From contig VXAY01005881.1 in the NCBI GenBank assembly GCA_013399855.1, positions 1,428,465 through 1,492,464 of the forward strand: 64,000 bases of DNA. The letters are read 5' to 3'. Each line of letters opens with the position of its first letter. The stretch's first letter is position 1. The notes under the pieces are model-generated. The model worked only from the letters and a program-made list of their open reading frames with translations. It was not told where the DNA came from and searched no databases. Position numbers and translations under genes: made by a program. The DNA is from Oxyruncus cristatus (Eukaryota; Chordata; Aves; Passeriformes; Cotingidae). Positions 35,901 through 47,438 of this stretch are shown here, piece after piece.

Positions 35901-37284
35901 AGATCCTGTAGATGTTTTTTTTTTTTAAATTGGAAAGTCAATGTATGAGGGCTATATTGTGGCAGACAGTAGGAGTGTCTGCAGAAGGGAGACATGGATG
36001 GCAACTGAGGAATTATTTTCTTCAGATTATTTTCTGGGGTTACTTAATGTTAAAAATGGTCATTTTCATTGTGATGGGGAAATAACCCGTTTGTGAGTGG
36101 GAGGAAGTGCACGTGTTTGGGGATGCCATTGATATGACACTCATCCTCTCCTAGTGTGTCCTGCGTGGGGCTGGTCCCTGACTGCTGTTGGCTTAGAACA
36201 CTGTGAAGTCCATGGGATCCAGGGAGACCCTCCAGAGCAAGACACAGGTAACTTTGGAGACAGGAAAGGGATTTAAATTGTCAGATTTTCACGAGCCCCC
36301 AGAAACAAAATTGCCTCAAAGCTGTAGAGTTTCTTTACGTGGAACATGGAGGCCTGGGCAGGTGTGGAGGTGGGCAGCTCCCCTGAGTTATGGGGTGGAG
36401 TTTGGGTTATTCCACACATTGCCCAGCCTGGCTTGTTGGTGTGTTCTCCTTGGCTAAGAATATGATGAACTTCCTCTATCCCTTCCTTTCTGAAGGGTAA
36501 TTAAAAACTTGCTTGTTCCAGTCTGTAAAAGCTAATATACAAATAAAGTAAACCCTGTAGGGCTGTGATACTGAGCCTCAGCAAGACCAACCCCTTTCTG
36601 GAATACACTAAAGAGCTCTGTGAAGAAAATTTTGTCCCAAAACATTGACTTCCTGGAGCTAACTTTATAAGGAAAAAGACAGTGTTTCATGACCTAATGG
36701 CCTTCCACACCCTGGTCCTTTCCCGGCACAGAGGCACAGACAGCTGGTGTGTATTTCCTGGCCCATGTGGCTAATTAACCTGTGTTGATTGAGATGCTGA
36801 TTGAACTTGTGTCTGGCAGTACAGGGGATATACCTCAGCCATCCCAGTTCACCATGAACAGACATGGTCAGGGAGAATGGAAAATTTGCTGTCAAATCCT
36901 GTGATAAGAGTTCACTGAATTCGTTCAGGGTTGGAAACTTTCAGATAAAGGAGTGGAAGAAGTGAAACCGGACTGTGCAACAAAGAGGAAAACTTGGAGT
37001 TGTCCTCTGAGAAATCATTGACACAGGGAAAGTACAGGGGAAGTGAGCTGTTGTGGCAAGGCTGTGGACTCACACTGCTAACGAGATATTGCAAGACCTT
37101 TCTACATGTGTGATTCCTGTGTCCATTCTTTTTTTTATTCCTTGGAAATGAGTGTTTTTAAGGGTGAAGACTGGCCCCAGGTGTGTGGCAAGGGGGTGTG
37201 GGGCAGCAAGTGCAGAAGGAAACGTTTGTCTTCCTGCAAGGGCAGTGAGGTGAGGCTGATTCTATGATCATGCCAGAACAGGAA
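32951..37284. other. Intergenic
   Basis: Contains a 13-bp direct repeat (35,270-35,297). The stretch at 34,560-35,080 has wording faintly like an old antisense LINE, but I could not fix a family. No gene recognised. Confidence 0.45.
35270..35297. repeat. Two copies of a 13-bp tandem repeat
   Basis: GTGAGAAAGGTGC occurs at 35270-35282 and 35285-35297, a 15-bp period. Confidence 0.85.
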
Positions 37285-37553
37285 CTACCCTTTCATGGTG
37301 GACTCTTCATTTCTCACACAGATTCCATCATGCATCTGGCCACAGACGATGATAGAGGTGCTGGAGGATAGGATACAAACAGGGATGGTGGCAATATGTG
37401 GTAACAGCATCGTCTGACGGGAGTCCTGGAATGGCTGTGTTCCAGCTGAAACCGTCCATGAAGTGTGATTAAACTGGTTTGTGTTAATCATGAGGTGTCC
37501 ATTCCTCATGTGCACTGCTATTCCTGCCACAAACTTTGCCCTTTTACAAAGGT
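37285..37553 (-). CDS. Possible cryptic exon, unknown protein
   Basis: On the minus strand a T-rich tract ending TTTGTAAAAG is followed by a frame with no stop until TAG at 37285-37287. It encodes segments such as AKFVAGIAVHMRNGH and TSIIVCGQMHDGICV. A minus-strand AATAAA lies at 37134-37139. Not recognised, and chance is a serious alternative. Confidence 0.15.
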
Positions 37554-38681
37554 TAAAGTAAAAACCAAACAAACCCCAGCCATTCACGGTGGCCGTGGAA
37601 GGAATGTGAGACCTGGGCATGCATGCAGGGATGCTCTCTGCCATGTCCAACCCCCAGCAATGCGCAACACAGGGACTTTCTGAGCCAACTTGCATCTCCT
37701 TGCTGGTGCCTTTTGCATCACAGTGCCCTAAGTATTGCACAGTAGATGTCCCTGCGATGTGGGGGGGGGAGACTTTTCTCCATTTCCAAACTCACTGCTT
37801 CAACCTGATTGAAAATCTATGCTGGTCTGATGGCCAAAGAATGCACAGGGACCTTTGGGCCTGGGCTCAAATCTGTATTCTGCTGCAAGACCACAACATG
37901 TGTCCCCGGACTGGTCACATCTGTTTCATCTCCTGATCTGTAAAATGCAGCACAGCTCTTTCCCCCAGTGCACAGAGATAATAAATACTCATCACTGAGC
38001 TGTCATCCTGGGCACAAGAGACCATCTAGATAGATGTTTGTTCCAAGGAGAAATGAGGGCAAATACTTCTTCTCCCAGTGAAACATCAGTGTGGTTTGAG
38101 TCAGTCAGGGCACAGTGTGATTTCTGCAGGGCTATTGCCGTGCGTTTGGTCTGAAAAAAAATGTTGTCCACTTCTTGAAGAATTTTTTGGCTTGACTTGA
38201 TTCCACTTACATTGCCAACTGAAGCATGTTTCAGTGGTAGCAGGCAAGTGCTTTGCACTGGATATATGAAGCAGGCAGCAAACTGTAGCAAAGGCTGTTG
38301 AGGCCAGTCCTGTCTAGATTATCTATATGCTTAAATCTATGCAAAAAAAATGACACAAAATCACTTGTGTAGCTAAGAGCAAACAAATATAAGTGTAGCA
38401 ATACGGACTGTATTATACGAACTAAACTTGCAGGTTTTTGTCTGAGCTATACAGGCTGGTTGCATTTTATTTGTCCCAGCCATTATTAATGAGACTTGAG
38501 ATTGCTCAAAGTTCTCTTGCCAATGCTTTCCTGTAATGAGGGACAAATTAAAGCAAACAAACCCGAAGTGAAGCAAACACAATTCAACTGTGTGGAGGAA
38601 AGCCAATAAAAATAATGCCTGATATCCTCTTTTTTTTTGCTTGATGTGAGCTGACTTACTGGACACACAGTTGTGTCTGTG

Positions 38682-38838
38682 TCAGCTGGACCAGAGCACG
38701 ATGATATCTGCGTGTCCTGCTCTGACGGAGCCATTTGACAGCTCCACATGGAAGGTGTTTGGAAAGCAGGTTTGGCTGAGGACCAAGCCAACTTCACACA
38801 TGATAGCCTCTTCCCCAAAGAGATACAGGCTAAGGCGC
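38682..38838 (-). CDS. Candidate terminal exon, unknown protein
   Basis: The minus strand has a near-ideal acceptor (TTTCCTTTCCTGTCCAACAG) ending at 38839. The following phase-2 frame codes for 51 residues to a stop at 38682-38684: it begins RLSLYLFGEEAIMCEVGL and continues with alternating hydrophobic residues (TFHVELSNGSVRAGHADI). A minus AATAAA lies 215 nt downstream (38466-38471). The pattern resembles a beta-rich domain, but I do not recognise it. A second frame is also open to a donor at about 38,665, so the call is unsure. Confidence 0.25.
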
Positions 38839-41800
38839 CTGTTGGACAGGAAAGGAAAGTGAGAGAACAGAGGAAATGTGACACTGAGGACTGAGATGGC
38901 ATGTGTGTTCCTGGGCTGATGAAGCTGCCATCTGTCTTGCTTCTGTGCAGGGTAAACACAGCACCCACGATGCCATGGAGGCTGGAGGGAGGCTGAGGAC
39001 AGCAATTATCCAGCTGCTGGCGTGAGGAATGTTCAGCTGCCATGGACTCCCTGTGCACCTCCGTGCTCTGTTTGTCCATCACGATCTCTCTACGTAGCAC
39101 TTAGGAGGAGAAGTTTTCAGCCAAATGTGCAATTGCTACCCATACTAAAACTGCAGAGGTTTCCTCCTCTTCACAGCTGACCAGCCACCTTGAGGACTTA
39201 AAAAATTCACGCTATTGATGAACTACCTGTCTCTTCCATGTGACAAGTGAAAAAGATCAATCTGCTTTCCACAGCTACCAGGTCCCTTCTGAGACCAACA
39301 CTGTGCGTCCCTGACACCATCTCCAAGAGGCAGCTTGGTGCAGTCATCCCACGACCTTCATCCCAGATCTCAACAGGGCACACTCCAAGCTCCCCACGGC
39401 CATCTCTCTGTGCTGAACAAACACATCCCTCAGTTCATTTTCCCTCCTGGCTCAGGTGGGTTGTTGTCGGAGTTAGCAAGGTAGCAGCATCCATCAGGAC
39501 GTAGTAGGGACGGAGGTTGCTGATCCCCATAATCCCCACCCCATCAACTGGTGTTACCCATGCCTGGTGGCCAGCAGAGCTGCTGGAGCAGGATCAATGC
39601 CCACTGGAAGCAGTGCCTTGGGACCCCAGCAGACACAGCTCAGCATATTTCTGACTTAGTGTAAATTGGGGACTTTTCTGTCCCATGGCTCTTGTTCTAT
39701 TATCACCTCCTTCCTGTTCCCCCCACAACTGATCTTTATAATGTACAGCATTCAGACAGTTTGGTCTGGCTATAAGAGGTGAAAAGGGATGCTCGATGAT
39801 CTTCATTAATGGCATTACTTTAGTTCAACTGGATGAAGGACAGATAAGACAGGAGAGCAGACATATGCTGAGCAACACACTCAGAGGAGCCTTAAAGAAA
39901 ATGCTTTGATCTGGGCAGATGGCAGCTAAAATGAGGGCTAGGAAGAAGCTTTGGGCAAGCAACTCAAGAAGGGCCTCTGTTTTCTGGATGCTGTGACTGA
40001 AGGAGGGGTTGAGTTTAGGACAAGACGCTGTTTGTGGGACTGGTCACTCACAGACTGGAAGGTGTATCTGCAGGGCTGTAGTTCCTGCGGCAGAGGGCCA
40101 GTGGAGGGCAGGATAGAGCATGCCTTCCTCCATGTTCCTCCTGCTGTTTAGCTAAATTTGGACTCGGCACACACTGCTGCCTGAATCTTCACCCTCAAAA
40201 GAGTTCTGGCCTCAGACTGACTTCCATGTGCAACACAGCTGAGACTGAGAGCACTGAAGGTTTGCAAGAAACTGAAGGTTTCTTGACAAAGAAATCCTTT
40301 CTGGAAAAGGAAACCTCTGCATCAGGGTGTGAATACACCACATCTTTTCTTGGCACGCTTGGTACTACATAGGGGGAGGAAAATAACCTGTTCTCCACTT
40401 GTTTTTTTCCCCAAGAGAAATGAAAATGCATTAAAGAACTGAAACAGAAACACAAAAACACAGGAGAGTGAGATGGCCTGAACACTGACAATGTCTCATC
40501 TGTCACTAATGGTGAGCTAGCTTTGGTGAGCTCATGTTAGCTTTGGCAGCCGTTGCCCTGCCTATGGTTCAAGGGAAAATGAGTATTTGCTTGTAGCTAA
40601 TTGCGTCACTGCCGAATATAGAGCCACACGTCCTAGGCTGGTCACCATCGGACCTTGAAGACTGTGTCTCTCTGGCTTTCACCCACTCTTCTAGTGTCCC
40701 TCCTGTGGCTCTACCTGTGTCCAGACACTTGCCCCCAACTCATGCTGTGTACGAGGTGGAGATGCCTTTGCTGACCTCACATCATGCTTTGGCTGATGGA
40801 GTATTTGGGGGAGCTGGGCCGCTGTGTGACGGTGATTCAGCCCCTGACTGTGGTTTCATTGTGTCTTTGGAGATGGAATGCCATGGTCTGTTGGGGATAG
40901 CCCACTGCAACCCGGTCACCTCATGCTGCAGTCACCCAAGCCAGGTGAAAGTAGGAGCAAAAGCACAGCCAGGTGTGCACCATCTGTTGTTCCACCTGAG
41001 AACACCATGGCACGCACTCATTAGGGATGTAAATGAAGGCAGGAAAGACAGGCAAATGTCACCACTCGCACGAATTCTCCACGAGCAATCTGGTGGAGCC
41101 TCTTCCTGCTCCTGCTCTCTGGCCTGTGCTCATCAGAAACCTCTGACAGAGGCAGTATTTAAAGAGCTTTTCTCACAGACCAGCTCTGGGTCCCCTTCCT
41201 GGTGCTGGTGCTAGGTCACCCTTCTCTTCCACAGATCAGCTGTCCTCCTCTGACACTGTTCCAGGACATGCAGATATGTATCACCTTCCTCCTGGAAACT
41301 CTTCCCGTTCCCTCCTTATCCAGGAGATGGGCAACCACGTGGTTGCAGCACTGGTTGTTTCCCATCCTTACATATGTAGGCAGGAACTTCCCTCGTGCAA
41401 CAGCTGTCTGACAAACAGCTCTGCTGCCAGGAGAGGTGACATTGCCCCTGGCCCTGGGGTGACTGCTCAGCCTGTCCTAGAGAGGAAGAACACCTCTTGC
41501 ACCAGACCTCACAGGCTGCCCTGATGACATGTGGGTGAAACACCCTAAAAAAACAACCATATACCTTGTCACTGGCTCGTGAGACCAGACACATCAGTCT
41601 CTGAGGGGCTGATTCCCACTCTGTTCTTTCAGGCATACCCTGAATATGTTTGTATACCAAAAGCTTCAGAATGCAGAGAATTCAGAATTTCAGGACTGAT
41701 GATCTGTCATTATTGAATTATTTTATACATTAGGTGGTAATTGCACAACCAAGACACAGGTTCTTGGTGGCTCACAGACCTGGAGAAGACAGAGAAGTCC

Positions 41801-42266
41801 TCTGCACAGTGTTCATATACCTGCCGTAGTATGGTAAAGCTCCTACAACATTGTGACCTTGCACGGCCTGAGTTTTCTGGTGTTTTCCTTGCAGAGAAAG
41901 TTAACAGAAGGAATGATGGCCAAAACCCATTTGAGCCCACATTGTGGCAGAGCATGGGAAGAGGAAGGGGGTTTCACACATCAGCACAAGCGTCTCTTGA
42001 GTCCCAGACTTCACAGTTTAAGTTGCCAAAAAAAATACCCCGATTTGCCCACTTTCTGTGGAGAAAAAATGTTGAATTTCCAGAAACCTGTTCTTCGAAG
42101 GGCTGAAACTGGGCAAAAGGCTGGATTCAGAGTGTCTGTAAGGAAAATAGTTGTTATGGTAGTATCATCTGTGTGGGTGCACTGTGTGCATGTGTGATGC
42201 AGGAGCCTTTGATTAAGAAATGATCTATATATTCATCACAACTCCCACTCTCAAAAACCTATAGAT
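38839..42266. other. Intergenic, no firm feature
   Basis: Apart from the CTCF-like motif at 40,098, no repeat consensus, tRNA or convincing exon was found. Confidence 0.45.
40098..40111 (+). promoter_or_regulatory. Candidate CTCF site, plus orientation
   Basis: CCAGTGGAGGGCAG agrees at 13 of 14 core CTCF positions; the mismatch is G for A at position 6. Confidence 0.3.
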
Positions 42267-42272
42267 TTTATT
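42267..42272 (-). terminator. Candidate poly(A) signal after cryptic terminal exon
   Basis: Minus-strand AATAAA lies about 360 nt beyond the stop codon at 42631, at a normal distance for a short 3' UTR. Confidence 0.3.
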
Positions 42273-42630
42273 GCCTCCATTTCTGTCTGGAAGGCACCTC
42301 TATGAAGAATTTTTTCTGTGTTTAGAAAGGTAAACAGATTGCAGAAGTCTGCTGTGCACTATCTCTTCATGATAATTTGCATATTAATGTGGAAGCATTG
42401 CTCGTGTACTCCTGAAAGCAGAAATTTGCTTTTCAAGTCAAGCTATATTGAAATGCATGAAAACGGGCAATTAGCATCATTTTGAATAATAAGCTGAAGC
42501 CTGAAGTATAGAGTTGTTTTTATGAGACAGTAGAAAATGACATCAGAAATTATACCTGGATAGATATAGTGTTATTTTGTACAGAAAAAGGGTTTTATAC
42601 AGAGATAGCATTACATGGAGAGGTGGGGTT

Positions 42631-42959
42631 TTACTCCTTGTCCACAGGGAACATGGAGGGTGAGGTTTTGAGGTAGATGGAAGGAAGGTAGAGCTTTTCC
42701 TTTTCTTGAATGTGGTTTCCGCCCAAGAAAAGTTGGCTGAAGAGGTTGTTCTGGTTGACGGATGAATCTGCTCTTTCTTCAAAAGCTGCTATTGATTTCA
42801 TGCTGTACGTGCTGATCTGACAAAATGTTCCCCAAGTAAATGCAATCTGAGCTCTTTGGGAGAAGCTTCGTAGAGAAATCAAATCAAACAAAAATGGGAG
42901 CTTGGGCAGTTCATGCATTCCACAGTAATACTTTAGTCTTGGTGATATTTTTAATGGAT
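42631..42959 (-). CDS. Candidate terminal exon of an unknown minus-strand gene
   Basis: The minus strand shows a strong acceptor (CAGCATCCCTTTTCAG) ending at 42960. A phase-1 frame then encodes 108 residues to TAA at 42631-42633, with no low-complexity sequence: it starts PLKISPRLKYYCGMHELPKL, continues with IAFTWGTFCQISTYS, and ends SMFPVDKE. A poly(A) signal follows at 42267-42272. I do not recognise the protein: there is no signal peptide and no motif I can name. Composition and splice signals favour a real 3' exon, but a 109-codon open frame can arise by chance, and no upstream exon is certain. Confidence 0.35.
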
Positions 42960-43377
42960 CTGAAAAGGGATGCTGAGCTGGGCAGTTAAACAAAGACCAA
43001 CAGAAGATTTTTGAGCACAGCCAGAGGCATGGCAGGTACCTGAAGGCTGCTCTCCCAATTCACTCTCTACTTCTGCAGCCTCCTATGTTTCTCTTACTGA
43101 TACACAGCAAAGGTTATCTGGATTACTACTCATGCTATGTTTTGTCAAGGACTAACCTGGAGATCTTACCTGTGATATCTTTACAAGCTGCCAAGGTTCC
43201 TCCAGGAGCAGGTCTAGCTCACCCAGTGTGTGCAAAAGTTTTCCCCCCTTTTTCAGTAACTCTTATGGGTTCTTTTTGCCCTACAAGATCACAGGAGTTG
43301 TCTGTGGGTCCTATCTGCTTCTCTTTAGTTACCTGTGATCCCTCAGAGGTGGAATAGGGTGCCCTTTCCTCATCTGC

Positions 43378-43620
43378 TTCAGGGGAAGTTCGGGTTGGAT
43401 GTCAGGAGAAGATTCTTCACCCAGAGTGTGGTTGGTCACTGGAAAAGGCTTCCCTGAAGAGGGAAGTGGTCACAGCACCAAGCCTGCCAAGAGTTCAAGA
43501 AGCACCTGGATGATACTCTTAGTCAAATGCTTTAGTTTCAGATAGTCCCTGTGAGTAGCAGGGAGTTGAACTCAATAATCCTGATGGGTCCCTTCCAGCT
43601 CAAGATATTCTGTGACTCCT
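43378..43620 (+). mobile_element. CR1 LINE fragment, 3' end
   Basis: It contains CR1 3' words: GTTGGATGTCAGGAGAAG, then TTCTTCACCCAGAGTGTGGT, then AAGCACCTGGATGATACTCT, ending CCTTCCAGCTCAAGATATTC TGTGACTCC. Plus orientation, 5'-truncated. Confidence 0.9.
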
Positions 43621-43784
43621 GAGCATCCTGAAGGATGGACACCAGGCTCTCAGAGCTGGTTTCTGCAAACCACCTGTGCCCAGGTAGGACAGCAGTGATA
43701 CCCCTGAATGAAGTGAGACTTCTGCAGGTGACATTCCTGTCACACCTACTGGCCTCAAGGCTGATGTGGTCCAGGAGTGTCTTG

Positions 43785-43807
43785 CACAAGCCTGTCACAA
43801 GCCTGTC
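43785..43807. repeat. 11-bp tandem duplication
   Basis: CACAAGCCTGT is repeated head to tail with an 11-bp period. Confidence 0.8.
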
Positions 43808-43989
43808 ACAGATGGCTGCCAGGGTCCTGCTGTGCTGAATGCTTCTTCTGGGGAATTGGAAATACGTCTGTCACTCCCCACGCATCAAACAAGGGGAGTG
43901 TGTAGCTTCAGCCAACCTTTTTGGGTCTGCATAGCCCCATTCAGGTTGTGGAGGGACTGTGAATTTGGGACCTTGCCAAAGACAAGGGG

Positions 43990-44082
43990 TCTGCTGAGCA
44001 GGAGCATGAAGATGACAGTCCCTGCCCCACAGCTCAGCCGGTTGTCACCACTTCTTACGGCCTTGGTGTAGAGCAGAAGGGA
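43990..44082 (-). CDS. Possible cryptic exon (phase 0 entry)
   Basis: The minus-strand acceptor CTCTTTGGTTTCATTGCAG ends at 44083 and is followed by a phase-0 open frame (SLLLYTKAVRSGDNRL onward). No strong donor bounds it: candidates are GCC|GTAAGA at about 44,058 and GTG|GTGACA at about 44,047. Listed only because its entry phase matches the exit phase of the candidate at 44401-44551. Confidence 0.15.
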
Positions 44083-44400
44083 CTGCAATGAAACCAAAGA
44101 GCAGAAACAGCCCTCTGTTAACCAGGACATACCACTGTTAACTTTATCCTGCTATTTCCTCTAAACTGTGCTTGGTTGAACTCTCAGGCTGCACCGCTCT
44201 TGCCAGTGGGACTTGGGGGTTGGCCTCCAGCCTTTGGGATAGGGCTCAAAGTCTCTTGAAGACTCCAGGACCAATATTGTTCTACCTAAGAGCTTGTTAT
44301 AACCTCCTCCCTTTCAGAGCTAATCTTTCCCCTTCACAGCCGTTCCAACATTAATGAGTACTTTTGAGAACTCAGCTTTTCTGCTAAATGATAAGTTTAC

Positions 44401-44551
44401 CTCTTTTATTAGTCCATTAGGAGAGTTATTACAGCTCAAATGCTCTGTCTTCTTTGGATGAAAACTACTTGGATAAATAGCAATGAATTCCTCGACCTCA
44501 AATGGTAGTTTTTGTGGGTGCTGGTACATAATGGGCCTTTTTATGTCCCAT
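44401..44551 (-). CDS. Possible cryptic internal exon, unknown protein
   Basis: The minus-strand acceptor CTCACCTTTTATCCACCAG ends at 44552 and the donor is AAAAGAG|GTAAAC. The 151-nt stretch is open in phase 2 in and 0 out, encoding 50 codons including IMYQHPQKLPFEVEEFIAIY. Both splice sites are good, but no protein family is recognised. Confidence 0.25.
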
Positions 44552-47391
44552 CTGGTGGATAAAAGGTGAGAAGATTGGGAGAATATCGTCCAAGGGGACT
44601 ACTGGGTAGAGTTGGAAGATATCAGGAGACTTATGGAGAGTTGAAAGAAGGAACTGAAAACCTGGGGACAAGGCACAGAGAAAAGAAAAATGGCTCTGTA
44701 GGGAAGTCTCCAATCTGGTCAGTTCAAATGGGCTTTTGAAAACATTATTTCTAATAGAGAAAGCCCTGGTAGCAAGGAGAGATTGTGTCCAGCAGGTACA
44801 AACATTCACTTCATGGTAACATCAAAAACTTTGTATTGCTTTGAAAAACACAATTAACTTTCCTTTAGTAACATCACCTGAACAGCCTGATATTTGCCTC
44901 TGCTCCATCCCATTTCCTCTGGTTTCCCCCCAGGAGGTGGGATTCACCTCCCTTCCTGTCAGTGTGGATTTGCATCTTTGCTAAGGGGAAAATCTGTGGT
45001 TCCTGCACTGATGAGTAATTCTTGAAATCCCCCAACATTAACTTCCATCTTTATTGTTGTGGCTGCAGTAGAGCTATTTTGCGTTTCAAGAATATCAGTG
45101 TGGGTGGTTTGGCCACTTCCTCTTTTAAGTCATGCAGGAAGGCAGAAATTACTCTCATGGTTTTCAATCTACAGCACAGCAAAGCACAATTTTGTTGGTG
45201 TCACACTCAAGGTCACTGGTCTCTAGCCCATTCCCAAAATATCCTTCCTTCCTGATGCTCAGGGATGTTGGCTCATGTCCATTTGTTCCCCAGCACTGGC
45301 TTTTGACCCAAGCTGTGTGAAGTAGAGGCAGGGGATGGGGCAGCAAGTGAAACCATCCTGGGAGATTCAGGACCTGCAGGCTGTGTGCCCTAATGCCCCT
45401 GGGGAAGAAGGCTCTGCTGTCCCACTCACTGGGGTGCATCTTTCCTTTGGGATGCTCCAAGTGTTGCCAGGTTTCAGGTCTCTTCCCAGCAGATTGAGGT
45501 TTCCAGGTTTTCTCCTATTAAAGTTCATACTGGCTAAGCTAAATATGAGATCTGAAAATGGATGTTGTCAAATTGCTGCCACATCCTTTGTGAAGATGTA
45601 ATTGCACGTACTCCTCCTGCTTCACAACAATTAGTGCAACTGTGACACCCAGGCCTGTCACTGTGCATGTCACTGAAGCCAGGACTGTCCACCTGGAGAT
45701 GCAGGCTGAATTTGCAAAGGCTCAGCTACCAAAGCTCTTTGCTTTAGTGTGTCTCTCAGAATCAGCACATCAATAAATCCTGTAGCCTTTAGTCCAGTGC
45801 TGTTATCTCTCAGGGGATTCTAGAGAGAAGATCCAGGCTCAAAGGGGAGGAATTGCAGGCATTCTGGTTTCTTAAGGCTTCATTTCCAGGTCAGCAGATC
45901 CCAAAATTTCTCAGAAGAGAGGCTCTAACAGAACACTCCCGCTCACACTGGGAGGAGTTTGTGAGCTCTCTGGATGTTTTGGCTTCCCCTGCAGCAAGGG
46001 CAGAGGTTCCCTGGGTGTCACTGGGGACTTGGCATGCCACAGGTGGCTCCTGCAGGAGTAAAGGAGGTGAGTAATGCCTCTGTCCACCCCTGCTGTGATT
46101 TGTGTCCTTGTCCCTTTTGCACTGATAATTACAAGTCTGCTGCCAAATGATGGAAGTGCCTGGTGGGTAGGGAGCCAAGAGTGTGTGTGAGTGCACGTGT
46201 GAGCTCAACCCATGCCCAGTGGCTGCTGTGGGCTGATGTCATGGTGGCACTGATGACAGTCAGCTGGGAGAGCTGTCCGTGCCCAGCAACCAGCTTTTGT
46301 AACTGTTCTGTGAAACTGATCTTATTTTTTTTAATCTTGTCTATCTGCTCTGCCTTCAAGGAGAGGCAGGCATCAGCATCAGCAGAGGTTGCATGATAAA
46401 GAAAATCCAGCCACACTGACCTCAGAAAATTTTACTTATAGGAGTGCTATTTTTCATATTAAACTAACACTGTTATCAGAAGACATTTATGCAATGTCCT
46501 GAAATTACTAGGCTATGTGTAATATGCCAAATATAAACAAATGCCATTGTAAATGTTGAGTCATATGGGAAGATAAATAAATTAGTTTCCTGGGCTCATT
46601 AGAACTGAAAGCTGGGGGGTTATAGCAGGAGGGGGAGAATTGCACAATGCAGTTCCATGTGGCTTATGAAACTTATATGAAAACCATTTTCTCCTACCCA
46701 TCTAATTATGATGTATAAATAGATACACTACTTTCCTTCGAGCACTTACTTAGCTGGAATTTTTTTTTTTTAAAGATCAGCACAATAATTCTATTATATA
46801 TTTCTGTAGGCCTTTAACAGATCTCTAAATCAAAAACCATTTTTATGGCAATAAAATGACCTTTCACTATTTGGGAGAGAAAATGTTACACAATAGGTGC
46901 CAGTTGTCTTGAATGCTCAGCACTGTCAGAAGTAATTTTGGCATTTGGCTTTAAGCTGTAGCTAAGTGTTAAAATAATAATTTTTTTAATTACGTGTCTA
47001 AATGAGTTTTGTGTGAGTGTGCTTATGTGAGGAGAGGGTGGTTTGTGCTGCCCGCGGCCAGGCAGCAAACTAAAACCAAAGCAGTGTTCTTCACTCAGGC
47101 TACCATTTTGCCACAAAACCTGTTGGCAAAGGACTCCTTCTCCCAATGTGTGGCACTGGCCACTGCTAGTGAGCAGCCTGCAGCGTTCTGTCTGTCTCAC
47201 GGGGGCAGTAGCAATGCCATGGGGCTGACAGCAACTGTGAGGAGGGTAAAAGAGGGTGAGCAGGGCCAGCTGGGGACAAGTCCTGGTGGGCTGCATCTTC
47301 TAAAGGCTCATATGAAGAGGAAGAGATAACAGAGACGGAGGAAGGCAGTGCCAGAGCAGTAAGGATGAGAGGTATGTCAAATGCATATCTT
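44552..47391. other. Intergenic, AT-rich single-copy stretch
   Basis: No gene recognised. The stretch 46,430-47,000 is AT-rich, free of recognisable repeats and rich in ATTA/TTTAT words; it may be conserved non-coding DNA. Confidence 0.4.
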
Positions 47392-47397
47392 TTTATT
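47392..47397 (-). terminator. TNFAIP2: Candidate distal poly(A) signal of TNFAIP2
   Basis: Minus-strand AATAAA lies 1.7 kb past the TNFAIP2 stop. It is the first canonical hexamer I find downstream; a variant ATTAAA lies closer, at 47733-47738. Either would give a long 3' UTR. Confidence 0.4.
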
Positions 47398-47438
47398 GTT
47401 CAACATTGAGACTGTGCTAATGCTTAGAGGTTGACATC

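Noticed and set aside
38486..39100. 204-codon minus-strand open frame
   Set aside because: It runs through a clear splice acceptor and its polypyrimidine tract; the part after the acceptor reads more like protein in a different frame.
44402..44772. Longer minus-strand exon starting at the acceptor near 44,772
   Set aside because: Every frame from that acceptor meets a stop before the 44,400 donor; only the shorter version starting at 44,551 stays open.
46129..46400. Minus-strand exon-like stretch (AEQIDKIKKNKISFTEQL) behind a good acceptor
   Set aside because: No acceptable donor and the later residues look random.
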